A DNA stretch of 5,465 nt from GCA-2770975 sp050248915 (GTDB taxonomy: Bacteria; Cyanobacteriota; Sericytochromatia; UBA7694): the NCBI GenBank assembly GCA_050248915.1, contig JBFWRL010000241.1, positions 1 through 5,465 on the forward strand, in the 5' to 3' direction. Position numbers and translations under genes: made by a program. Every line of letters starts with the position of its first letter. Within the stretch, counting starts at the first letter, position 1. Shown here piece after piece: positions 1-5,452 of this stretch. Under the pieces are notes generated by a model that made no database searches, was not told the DNA's origin, and was given only the letters and a program-made list of their open reading frames with translations.

Positions 1-411
1 GTCTTTGCCGCAGAACTGGACACGATCAAAGAGACCATGGACAGCAATGTCTATGGCCCATTGCTGCTTTGCCAAGCCCTGGTGCCCCTGATGAAAGAAA
101 ATGGCTATGGCCGGATTGTGAATGTCTCCAGTGGCATGGGGCAATTGGGGGATATGGGCGGCGGATATACCGCTTACCGTTTTTCCAAGGTCTCGCTCAA
201 TGCCCTGACGCGGATTTTGGCGGCAGAATTACATGACAGCCCAATTCTGGTCAATACCATGTGCCCCGGCTGGGTCAAGACAGATATGGGCGGCCCCAGC
301 GCCAATCGCTCGGTTGAGCAGGGGGCCGACACGGCTGTCTGGCTGGCCACATTGCCCAATGATGGCCCCAGTGGGATGTTTTTCAGGGACCGCAGCCCGA
401 TCTCCTGGTAG
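1..411 (+). CDS. Short-chain dehydrogenase/reductase (SDR), 5' end outside the window
   Basis: NAD(P)-dependent oxidoreductase of the classical SDR family; the substrate cannot be told. The frame is open from base 1, giving 136 residues before TAG at 409-411, against about 240 for the family. The missing part is the N-terminal Rossmann half with the Gly-rich cofactor motif. Numbering from the first visible residue, the catalytic elements are all present: helix Asn in SNVYG (N16), Ser in NVSSG (43-44), and YRFSK, a YxxxK motif with Y59 and K63. The post-catalytic PGWVKTDM segment (89-96), which helps hold the cofactor, follows. The order Asn-Ser-Tyr-Lys and the SNVYG/PGWVKTDM wording resemble carbonyl-reductase-like SDRs, which is family knowledge rather than proof of substrate. 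An internal Met at base 37 is not a believable start because homology continues upstream of it. It converges with the phosphatase gene, and its stop codon runs into the palindrome at 410-438. Confidence 0.93.
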   Translation, partial: VFAAELDTIKETMDSNVYGPLLLCQALVPLMKENGYGRIVNVSSGMGQLGDMGGGYTAYRFSKVSLNALTRILAAELHDSPILVNTMCPGWVKTDMGGPSANRSVEQGADTAVWLATLPNDGPSGMFFRDRSPISW

Positions 412-438
412 CTAGGCTTCGACTCCGCTCAGCTAGCT
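410..438. repeat. 29-bp imperfect palindrome, candidate dispersed intergenic repeat
   Basis: The outer arms AGCTAG (410-415) and CTAGCT (433-438) are perfectly complementary and enclose the core CTTCGACTCCGCTCAG (417-432), with one extra G at 416. The element fills nearly all the space between two convergent stop codons, and its left arm shares bases with the TAG of the dehydrogenase gene. From memory, cores of the form CTTCGACTCCGCTCAG or CTTCGACnnnGCTCAG with variable complementary arms recur between genes in many bacterial genomes, so this is probably one copy of such a REP-like family. No T-tract follows on either strand, so it is a poor intrinsic terminator by the usual rule. It may still block transcription or stabilise 3' ends. 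Only one copy is seen in this window. Confidence 0.55.
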
Positions 439-2058
439 CTAATACAATCCCAATTTGAGTTGTTCCTTGACCACCTCTGAGCGGGTCAGCACGTCGATAA
501 AGACAGGTTGTCCGCCGAGGCGGTAATTCAAGAGGAATTGGCGCACGTCTTCAAAACTTTTGCCGTTGCGGCGCAATTCGTTCTCTTCAAGATAAATTTG
601 AGAGGCAGTGAGGTCTTGCACCAGAGGAATGCCATTGTCGAGCTTGTCGAGGGCTTGATTGAGTGCCGCTTTGAGTGGGTTGGCAGAGATGCGCTGGCCC
701 CCAGACAATTCCACCAGGGGGGCCCCGCCGTGGTCGGCGGTGAGAATGACCACCCCTTGGTCTTTGCCGACTTTTTTTTCGAAGGCCTCAATCACCCGTT
801 GGGCCTGTCTGTCCTGCTCAGCGAAAACCTGACCACATTCCACGGTTTCCATGCCAAAGGCGTGGCCACAGGCATCGCTGGATTTGAGTGTGAGGTAGAG
901 CAAGTCGGGGATTTGATCCTGGCCAACGGGCTCGTTTTCAATCATTTTGATAAACAAATCTGCATCATATTTGGCCTGGGCAGGGGTGTTGTTGATATGC
1001 TCAAAATTGTCCACCTTGTGCTCCAACCAATGGCCTTTGGCATCAACCTGGGCCTCCAAATAGGGCTTCATACTGTGGTTTTTAAGGTAGTCGGGTACAG
1101 AAAAATAGCTGTCGTGGGTTTTGGGCAACCCGGTTTTGACATCGTAATAGAGGGCCAGATCTTTATCTCCCCCTGCGTAAAGCGCGCCATGGCCCGCCAT
1201 CCCAAAAGAGGCCCGATCGGCGTAGGCATAACTCAGAATCAAGGCCTTGTTGCCGGTTTGCAAATCCCAAGTATCTGCCAAGCTGGGGCTGTTGATAAAG
1301 ATCGGTGAGCGGTCAGGCCCCAATAAGCTGCTGCGTTTGCCCAGCGAGGCCAAAAAGAAACTGTTTGAGACAATGCCATGTTGGTAAGGATAGGCCCCGG
1401 TCCCAATGGCGATGTGGCCGACACTGGTTTCGGTATCGAGGTGGCTGATTTGGGTTTGGGTATAAAGGGTACCCGCTTTCATCAGGCGGTCGATATTCGG
1501 GTGGGCCTGGGGATGGGCTTGGTAATACTGCCAGCCACCTTGATCAAAGACCAAGGTCAAAATGGCTTTGGGTTTGGCTTTAACGGGTTTGAGGGCCTCC
1601 CTTAAAACTTTGCCATGAAACGAATCTTCGGGCGGCACAGCGCCAATCAAATGGGCCTGGGTTGGCACAATATCTTGCTGGGTGGCGGGGGTAGGGATAT
1701 TTTTTCCGGCGTGAATAAAACCAGGCCCGTAGAGCAGCAGGGGGATGTGGGTGTCGTACTCCCAAACCGAACCGTGGCTGCTGCCACCGTGTTTGATGCG
1801 CTCTTGTTTGGCCCCGCGTTGCATGTGGCTAAAACCATCGTGGGAATAATCTCCGGTGTCGAAGGTAATAAAGCTGTATTTGCGGGGCAAAAAGAAGAGG
1901 TCGCCACTGCGTCCTGGCATATACGAATAAGCTGTGGCCGTGCGGAAACGGCTGCGAGCGGCTGTTTCTCCTGTCTCAGAAGGCGGCGCAGCGGCACTTA
2001 AAAACAAAGACAGGCTGACCAGTGCGCAGGACGTGGTCAGCCTGAAAAATGTCTGCAT
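439..2058 (-). CDS. Secreted alkaline phosphatase superfamily enzyme with permuted domain order
   Basis: Predicted exported phosphomonoesterase or diesterase of the PafA/nucleotide-pyrophosphatase-like branch, 539 residues. The start at 2058 is chosen because it opens a Sec signal peptide (MQTFFR, then a hydrophobic run to AAA at 22-24). The longer frame from 2136 puts 26 polar residues before this and overlaps pspA. Expected two-zinc site residues, by motif matching to PafA: D172 (VFDQ), nucleophile T211 (ETSVGH), D395 and H399 (DACGH), D442-H443 (TADHGG) and H95 (SSHGS). The order is unusual: GRSGD (49-53) and HGS...YDTH (95-104), normally near the C-terminus, precede the FDQ block, and the chain ends just after FIDVLTRSEVV, where the moved block would normally follow. 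The KxR motif reads A280-D-R282. It lies 13 bases behind pspA with no clear Shine-Dalgarno, so it is probably cotranscribed and translationally coupled. Family and export are secure; substrate is unknown. Confidence 0.88.
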   Translation of the reverse strand: MQTFFRLTTSCALVSLSLFLSAAAPPSETGETAARSRFRTATAYSYMPGRSGDLFFLPRKYSFITFDTGDYSHDGFSHMQRGAKQERIKHGGSSHGSVWEYDTHIPLLLYGPGFIHAGKNIPTPATQQDIVPTQAHLIGAVPPEDSFHGKVLREALKPVKAKPKAILTLVFDQGGWQYYQAHPQAHPNIDRLMKAGTLYTQTQISHLDTETSVGHIAIGTGAYPYQHGIVSNSFFLASLGKRSSLLGPDRSPIFINSPSLADTWDLQTGNKALILSYAYADRASFGMAGHGALYAGGDKDLALYYDVKTGLPKTHDSYFSVPDYLKNHSMKPYLEAQVDAKGHWLEHKVDNFEHINNTPAQAKYDADLFIKMIENEPVGQDQIPDLLYLTLKSSDACGHAFGMETVECGQVFAEQDRQAQRVIEAFEKKVGKDQGVVILTADHGGAPLVELSGGQRISANPLKAALNQALDKLDNGIPLVQDLTASQIYLEENELRRNGKSFEDVRQFLLNYRLGGQPVFIDVLTRSEVVKEQLKLGLY

Positions 2059-2071
2059 AGCAGGGATTGAA

Positions 2072-2749
2072 TTAGCTGCCAGCGTTGAGCTTGGCTTTGA
2101 GAGCTGCCAGGTCGTCATCAACGCCTGTATTGGCACTCAATTTGGCGAATTCATCTTCGATCCCCGCACCGGGCCCAAGCATATTGAGATCGCCATAAGC
2201 AGAGGCCAGGGCTTCTTGTTCCATGACCTTGTCTTCCAGGCGTGAGAAAGCAGAGAGTGAACGGCTTTCGCCAATTTTGCCCATGGTTTTGGAGATTTGC
2301 TGTTGGGCTTTGGCTTGGCGGCTGCGGGCAATCAAGAGGTCTTTCTTGATCCGGGCTTCGTTCATTTTGCTCTCAAGCTGGGTCAATTGGCCCTTGAGCA
2401 TTTCGACGTTTTTGTTTTGGGTTTCCCACTGGGACTGAAAACCCACAGAGGTTTGCTGATAGGTATTGCGGCGCTGCAAGGCCTCGCGGGCCAAATCTTC
2501 GCGACCGCTTTTGAGTGCCAAGGTGGCTTTTTCTTCCCAGCCCAGAGCCTGTTTTTCGTTTTGGGTGTACTGCTGATGCAGGCGTTTTTCGGTCTGAATC
2601 GCCAGTGCCACTTCTTTGCGCACTTCGATCAGATCTTTTTCCATATCGATCATCAGCTGTTTGAGCATTTTTTCGGGGTCTTCAGCTTTGTCGATCAGGT
2701 CGTTGATATTCGCTCTGAGAACGGTGGAAATACGATCAAGGATACCCAT
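2072..2749 (-). CDS. pspA: PspA/IM30 family membrane-stress protein
   Basis: Peripheral inner-membrane protein of the PspA/Vipp1 (ESCRT-III-like) family, which assembles into large oligomers on stressed membranes and helps keep the proton gradient. At 225 residues it is close to E. coli PspA (about 222) and lacks the extra C-terminal helix of Vipp1. Visible parts are an amphipathic helix at 1-22 (MGILDRISTVLRANINDLID), the family signature EDPEKML (23-29), and a long charged Gln/Lys/Glu-rich coiled-coil hairpin to about residue 150. A helical tail with SRLEDKVMEQEALA (169-182) follows, ending in DDDLAALKAKL. The start is supported by AAGGAG ten bases upstream. It has its own extended -10 promoter and is followed after 13 bases by the secreted phosphatase. 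No pspB, pspC or pspF is in the window and no sigma-54 (-24/-12) motif is visible upstream, so control probably differs from the enterobacterial system. Confidence 0.95.
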   Translation of the reverse strand: MGILDRISTVLRANINDLIDKAEDPEKMLKQLMIDMEKDLIEVRKEVALAIQTEKRLHQQYTQNEKQALGWEEKATLALKSGREDLAREALQRRNTYQQTSVGFQSQWETQNKNVEMLKGQLTQLESKMNEARIKKDLLIARSRQAKAQQQISKTMGKIGESRSLSAFSRLEDKVMEQEALASAYGDLNMLGPGAGIEDEFAKLSANTGVDDDLAALKAKLNAGS

Positions 2750-2776
2750 GGAACAGTCACTCCTTACTATGTACAG

Positions 2777-2799
2777 ATCAAATTTGATGTCAAATCTGA
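2777..2799. promoter_or_regulatory. Candidate operator in the pspA leader
   Basis: A perfect 12-bp palindrome ATCAAATTTGAT lies at 2777-2788. Overlapping it is a direct repeat of TCAAAT(T/C)TGA at 2778-2787 and 2790-2799, a 12-bp period with one mismatch. On the minus strand the second copy contains TTGACA (2793-2788), a perfect -35 box, with a weak CATAGT -10 sixteen bases on, so a second start close to the pspA ribosome-binding site is possible. The RNA could also fold ATTTG-ACAT-CAAAT here. Regulator binding is inferred from symmetry alone. Confidence 0.35.
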
Positions 2800-2833
2800 A
2801 AAATTAGGTCTTTCAAGCTTTGGCCTGAAGGGC

Positions 2834-2842
2834 ATTATATCA
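2834..2842 (-). promoter_or_regulatory. Extended -10 promoter for pspA
   Basis: Read on the minus strand this is TGATATAAT, a perfect extended -10 (TGnTATAAT) of the housekeeping sigma factor. No good -35 stands 16-18 bases upstream, as is usual for extended -10 promoters. The predicted RNA start is near 2827, leaving a leader of about 78 bases before the pspA ATG. It lies after the stop codon of the membrane-protein gene (2873), so it would serve pspA and the phosphatase independently of that gene. Confidence 0.55.
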
Positions 2843-2872
2843 CAAAATATCTGTCGAACCAGATGGCTTGAT

Positions 2873-3310
2873 TCACCCGATTTTTTTGCGCAAGCCCCAG
2901 GCCCAGAGCGCAGAACCAGCCAAAGCGGGCAAAACCACAAAGGCCTGTAAACTGGCGGCAATCACGTTGTTTTTGAGGTCGCCAGTATAAGCCAAACCAC
3001 CGACCTGCCAAAAGGCTTTGAGCAGGGTAAAGCCCCAATTGGCCCAGACACTCAGGCCAATCAAACGGGTGAGCAAGGCCACCGTTTTGTCCTGGTAGCT
3101 CAACATTGGCAGGGTCCAGGCCAGCCCCAAAAGCCAAAAACAGCCCATCAGACCATTGAGATGGGCGGCCAGTAGGGCATGGGGATTGGCGGGCAATTGG
3201 TTCGTCATGGCTGCCGCCACCAATAAGCCTGTGGCCAGACCCGCCACCATCAGCCAAGCGGCGGAAGCTGCAAGGGATTGTTGTTGTGGAGTAATGCTGT
3301 CTGAATGCAT
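2873..3310 (-). CDS. Small four-helix membrane protein, hydroxylaminobenzene mutase / styrene oxide isomerase-like
   Basis: Integral membrane protein of 145 residues. Four hydrophobic segments are visible at about 14-36, 49-71, 77-99 and 115-140, with a basic RKKIG end. The core AAHLNGLMG (48-56), SYQDKT (71-76) and SVWANWGF (87-94) resembles the pattern AH..GP.LNGMM ... DKTARLLG ... GWSNVGF in styrene oxide isomerase and AHLEG ... YANWLA in HabA/HabB mutases. In styrene oxide isomerase a His at the start of this core (here H50) is reported to bind haem b. These matches are from memory and the substrate is not known; a general 'DUF-like membrane protein' is the safe fallback. Length is typical for the family. 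The start has a weak AAGG eight bases upstream and a strong promoter before it. It precedes pspA by 123 bases with no terminator visible between them. Confidence 0.72.
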   Translation of the reverse strand: MHSDSITPQQQSLAASAAWLMVAGLATGLLVAAAMTNQLPANPHALLAAHLNGLMGCFWLLGLAWTLPMLSYQDKTVALLTRLIGLSVWANWGFTLLKAFWQVGGLAYTGDLKNNVIAASLQAFVVLPALAGSALWAWGLRKKIG

Positions 3311-3339
3311 CTTGTGTGCCTTTTTTACTCAGTTTTTGT

Positions 3340-3380
3340 CCAAAATTCTGTTTGAATTATAGCCGAATTTGGAATTTTGG
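3340..3380. repeat. 9-bp inverted repeat bracketing a promoter
   Basis: CCAAAATTC (3340-3348) and GAATTTTGG (3372-3380) are perfect reverse complements separated by 23 bases, with centres 32 bases apart, close to three helical turns. Between them lies the -10 box of the leftward promoter. The right arm overlaps the first bases of its -35 box, and the left arm falls at the predicted RNA start. The geometry suits a repressor binding both arms. No regulator gene is next to it, and binding is inferred. Confidence 0.4.
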
Positions 3381-3383
3381 CAA
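3356..3383 (-). promoter_or_regulatory. Sigma-70-type promoter of the membrane-protein gene
   Basis: On the minus strand, TTGCCA (3383-3378, five of six consensus bases) and TATAAT (3361-3356, perfect) are separated by 16 bases. RNA would begin near 3349, about 38 bases before the ATG at 3310. It is the best promoter in the window by consensus and could also read through into pspA and the phosphatase, since no terminator is seen after the first gene. Confidence 0.65.
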
Positions 3384-3403
3384 TTTGAAGGTCTTCTGTC
3401 GTT

Positions 3404-3472
3404 TTGACGCGAGGGGCTTCCCCAGGATGTATTCCCCATCTCCCCGCTTTCTCTGGCCAAATCTGCTAACAT
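3404..3472 (+). promoter_or_regulatory. Candidate promoter region of the RRM protein gene
   Basis: Two weak rightward candidates are seen. One is TTGACG (3404-3409) with TGTATT (3428-3433) at 18-base spacing. The other is an extended -10, TGCTAACAT (3464-3472), without a clear -35, giving a leader of about 43 bases. Neither is decisive. The stretch also holds several GGGG/CCCC tracts (for example GGGGCTTCCCC at 3413-3423) that could fold in the RNA if the upstream start is used. Confidence 0.3.
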
Positions 3473-3486
3473 AACTATGAATCACA

Positions 3487-3499
3487 GGGGTATAACCCC
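3487..3499 (+). promoter_or_regulatory. Small GC hairpin in the RRM gene leader
   Basis: GGGG-TATAA-CCCC forms a four-pair all-GC stem with a five-base loop, ending about ten bases before the Shine-Dalgarno AGGGAG (3507-3512). It is well placed to affect ribosome access or to bind the protein product, but the stem is short and the role is inferred. Confidence 0.3.
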
Positions 3500-3521
3500 C
3501 GCTCTCAGGGAGAACGTAGAC

Positions 3522-3896
3522 ATGAAAGTATTTATCGGAAATTTACCCGAAACCGTCACAGAAGAAGAACTTACCCAGACTGCTGCCGCTTTTGGCACAG
3601 TTTCCAGCACCAGTTTGGCCCTGGACGAAGAAGGGGTTTCAAAAGGTTTTGGCTTTGTCGAAATGGCCTCTGCCAGCGAGGGCCAAGCACTGATTGCTGG
3701 TTTACAGGGCAAAGATCTCAAGGGACAGGCCCTGAAGGTCAACGAAGCCCGCCCAGATAAAAAAGCTGGCCGCAACGTCAGCCGCAGTCCGGGTGTGGGT
3801 TTTGGCAGTCGACCTACCGGGGGCTCTCAAAAAGCCAAAGGCAGTGGCAGCAAAGGTGGTTTTAATATTGGCACCACCGGACGCAATAAAGTCTAA
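3522..3896 (+). CDS. Single-RRM RNA-binding protein with Gly/Ser/Lys-rich tail
   Basis: Small cytoplasmic RNA-binding protein of 124 residues, of the bacterial RRM type best known from cyanobacteria, where several are cold-induced. One RRM spans residues 1-79: RNP2 is VFIGNL (3-8) and RNP1 is KGFGFVEM (41-48), with exposed aromatics F4, F43 and F45 expected to stack on RNA. The last RNP1 position is Met (M48) instead of the usual aromatic. The domain closes with LKVNEARP (71-78), typical of these proteins. Residues 80-124 form a basic, low-complexity tail rich in Gly, Ser and Lys. The start at 3522 is preferred over 3477 because MKVFIGNL is the usual N-terminus and AGGGAG stands nine bases before it; the longer frame would add 15 unrelated residues. 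It is divergent from the membrane-protein gene, has its own terminator at 3901-3925, and appears monocistronic. The RNA target is unknown. Confidence 0.94.
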   Translation: MKVFIGNLPETVTEEELTQTAAAFGTVSSTSLALDEEGVSKGFGFVEMASASEGQALIAGLQGKDLKGQALKVNEARPDKKAGRNVSRSPGVGFGSRPTGGSQKAKGSGSKGGFNIGTTGRNKV

Positions 3897-3900
3897 ATTG

Positions 3901-3925
3901 GGTCTTGGCTTCGCCAGGCCTTTTT
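3901..3925 (+). terminator. Intrinsic terminator after the RRM protein gene
   Basis: The stem pairs 3901-3909 with 3913-3920 around a TTC loop: CTTGGC against GCCAGG with one T-G wobble, then a bulged T and two more GC pairs. It is followed directly by TTTTT (3921-3925). It begins five bases after the TAA and lies in the convergent gap before the pseudouridine synthase stop. On the opposite strand no comparable T-tract follows, so it should act mainly on rightward transcription. Confidence 0.75.
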
Positions 3926-3930
3926 GTCTG

Positions 3931-4830
3931 CTATTCAGCCAAATCCAGACGAAACCCCTGATTCCGCCAATAGTTGGGCGGGGGCTCACAGAGGGCGATG
4001 GCAAGACCCGAAACCGGGTGCTGAAAGCGCAATTGCCAGGCATGTAGGGCCAAAAACGGCCCCGCTTGGCCATAGACGCCATCCCCCCAGACCGGGTGGC
4101 CCAAGCTGGCGAGATGCACACGAATCTGGTGGGTGCGCCCCGTTTCGAGTTTTAAATGCAATAAACTGCCCTCGGGCGTGCTTTGCAACACCTGGTAATG
4201 GGTCAGTGCTGCTTTGCCATGGGGATCGATCCTCATTTTCTCAGGCTCGGCGGGATTGCGGGCCAAAGGCTGGTTGATGCTGCCGCTGTTGCCTTTGAAT
4301 CTGCCCACGACCCAGGCCAAATACTGCCGTTCGATTTGCCTCTTTTGAGAGGCCTGGAGCAAGGCCTGATGGGCCCTGTCGGTTTTGGCAAAGATCAAGA
4401 GCCCGGTGGTGTCGCGATCCAGGCGGTGCACAATCCCTGGCCCGGCTATCCCGCCCACGCCGGGCCAGTCTTGAATGGCCCAGAGCAAAGCGTTGACGCA
4501 ACTGCCCCGCCACCAGCCCGGCCCCGGATGGCTGGCCATGCCCATGGGCTTGGCCACCACCACCAGATCGCTGTCTTGGTAGCGAATGGGCAGGGGCAGG
4601 TCTTGGGGTTCCGCGGCATGGGGCATTGGCTGCGGCGGAATTAGCTCGACTTTTTGCCCCGCTTGAACCCAGCGACTGGCTTTGCCCGGTTGACCATCGA
4701 CAGAGACGCAGCCCGCTTGGATCCATTTGCGCAGCTTGAGATAATCCTGGAGCAGTTTATTTGCCAAAAATTGCTCCAGGGGTTGTTGGGCCTCTGCGGG
4801 GGCGACTAGCCAATACTGGGGTGGGTTCAT
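3931..4830 (-). CDS. RluA-family rRNA pseudouridine synthase (RluC/RluD type)
   Basis: Converts uridine to pseudouridine in RNA, most likely 23S rRNA. The 299-residue protein has an N-terminal S4 RNA-binding domain (about 15-65, with LRKWIQAGCVSVDG) joined to the RluA catalytic domain. Motifs, numbered from the chosen start: VVVAKPMGM (90-98), the catalytic loop HRLDRDTTGLLIFAKT (135-150) with nucleophile Asp138, and LETGRTHQIRVHL (228-240) followed by GHP.WGD.VYG (244-254). This matches E. coli RluD/RluC in domain order and length; which uridines are modified cannot be told, so no symbol is given. The ATG at 4830 overlaps the upstream TGA as ATGA, a common coupling arrangement. An ATG at 4842 adds only MADQ and is a real alternative, and neither has a good Shine-Dalgarno. 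It is the second gene of a pair with the 196-residue protein. Confidence 0.94.
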   Translation of the reverse strand: MNPPQYWLVAPAEAQQPLEQFLANKLLQDYLKLRKWIQAGCVSVDGQPGKASRWVQAGQKVELIPPQPMPHAAEPQDLPLPIRYQDSDLVVVAKPMGMASHPGPGWWRGSCVNALLWAIQDWPGVGGIAGPGIVHRLDRDTTGLLIFAKTDRAHQALLQASQKRQIERQYLAWVVGRFKGNSGSINQPLARNPAEPEKMRIDPHGKAALTHYQVLQSTPEGSLLHLKLETGRTHQIRVHLASLGHPVWGDGVYGQAGPFLALHAWQLRFQHPVSGLAIALCEPPPNYWRNQGFRLDLAE

Positions 4831-5417
4831 CTGGTCTGCCATGTTTGCTGAAGGGCAGCCAAGGCCGCTTGAAATTCTGCAAACTGTAATTCTTCTGCCA
4901 TTTGTTGCCTCAAGCTGGGAGAACAGTTTGAGGCCATGAGTTCAGCTTCAAAGTGCGAATAAAAATCAAGATAGCTTTGGGTGGCTTGGCACAATTGGAC
5001 ATAAAAGTCATTCAGTTCGACCTGAAAGGGGGGATAGAGCATCTGGCCTGAAGCATGGCGATCGACAATTTCCAGTTGGCTTGCGGAGATGCGTTTGATC
5101 TGGGCCTGGGATTCTTCCCAATAGGGAATATGAACCTGGGATTCGCCCGCCAAAATGCGTTTGAGACCCGCCAACCAGCTTAACGTCATCCACAATTCAT
5201 CCAAGCAGTATTCAATTTTGCCTTGATAGGTCTCTGCATTCCAGGGCTGGCCTGATAGCACAATGCCATACCCCCCTTGAAAGCAGCAACAGCTCAGTTT
5301 GGGTTGTGCCAAATAGGCCTGATACAGGCGTTGGGGCGATAAATATTCGACCTGTACCTGCTCATAGCCTCTGGGTAGAATCGGCAAACAGAGCCAGAAT
5401 TGGAGTTCAATTTTCAT
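4827..5417 (-). CDS. Unrecognised 196-residue Gln-rich soluble protein
   Basis: I do not recognise a family. The protein has no signal peptide and no convincing membrane helix. It is Gln-rich (25 of 196) with six Trp, a CCC triplet at 43-45 followed by FQGGYGIVLSG, and an aromatic-rich helical-looking C-terminal half (NDFYVQLCQATQSYLDFYSHF, then LRQQMAEEL). The N-terminal third reads as beta strands and the rest as helices, which is only an impression. It seems a real gene: the frame is uninterrupted, its TGA overlaps the ATG of the pseudouridine synthase gene, and its codon use looks like that of its neighbours. No clear Shine-Dalgarno precedes the ATG at 5417; that place is taken by the palindrome GCGAGACTCGC. 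The tight coupling suggests shared expression but does not show a role in RNA modification. Confidence 0.8.
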   Translation of the reverse strand: MKIELQFWLCLPILPRGYEQVQVEYLSPQRLYQAYLAQPKLSCCCFQGGYGIVLSGQPWNAETYQGKIEYCLDELWMTLSWLAGLKRILAGESQVHIPYWEESQAQIKRISASQLEIVDRHASGQMLYPPFQVELNDFYVQLCQATQSYLDFYSHFEAELMASNCSPSLRQQMAEELQFAEFQAALAALQQTWQTR

Positions 5418-5419
5418 GG

Positions 5420-5452
5420 GCGAGTCTCGCTGTGGATATTGAGTTGATTGTA
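5420..5452 (-). promoter_or_regulatory. Promoter fragment and start-site palindrome of the two-gene unit
   Basis: On the minus strand TACAAT (5452-5447) matches five of six -10 bases. Its -35 would fall beyond the window edge, so the promoter cannot be completed. About 17 bases downstream the 11-bp palindrome GCGAGACTCGC (5430-5420) occupies the place where a ribosome-binding site would lie, two bases before the ATG. It could be an operator or a small leader hairpin; neither is shown. Confidence 0.35.

Noticed and set aside
412..438. Bidirectional intrinsic terminator between the convergent genes
   Set aside because: The hairpin has mismatches and no T-tract on either side, so it is reported as a repeat instead.
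508..1308. Open frame of 266 codons on the + strand
   Set aside because: It lies fully antisense to the phosphatase gene, shows no domain, and its frame is explained by codon bias of the real gene.
1996..2058. Lipoprotein signal (LTTSC near the phosphatase N-terminus)
   Set aside because: Cys is at residue 11 with the hydrophobic core after it, and TTS does not fit a lipobox; an ordinary Sec signal fits better.
2059..2136. Earlier start for the phosphatase, 26 codons upstream
   Set aside because: It would overlap pspA by 65 bases and bury the signal peptide inside the protein.
2750..2872. Sigma-54 promoter for pspA
   Set aside because: No TGGCAC-N5-TTGC pattern was found; the extended -10 explains transcription better.
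2297..2950. Open frame of 217 codons on the + strand
   Set aside because: It is antisense to pspA and runs through the pspA promoter; the Phe/Leu/Gly-rich product is what a reversed coiled-coil gene yields.
2835..3257. Alternative 140-codon minus-strand frame
   Set aside because: It overlaps the four-helix membrane protein in another frame and lacks any recognisable pattern, while the chosen frame has helices and family motifs.
4183..4644. Open frame of 153 codons on the + strand, and a 161-codon minus frame at 4241-4726
   Set aside because: Both are shadows of the pseudouridine synthase gene, whose catalytic motifs are unmistakable.
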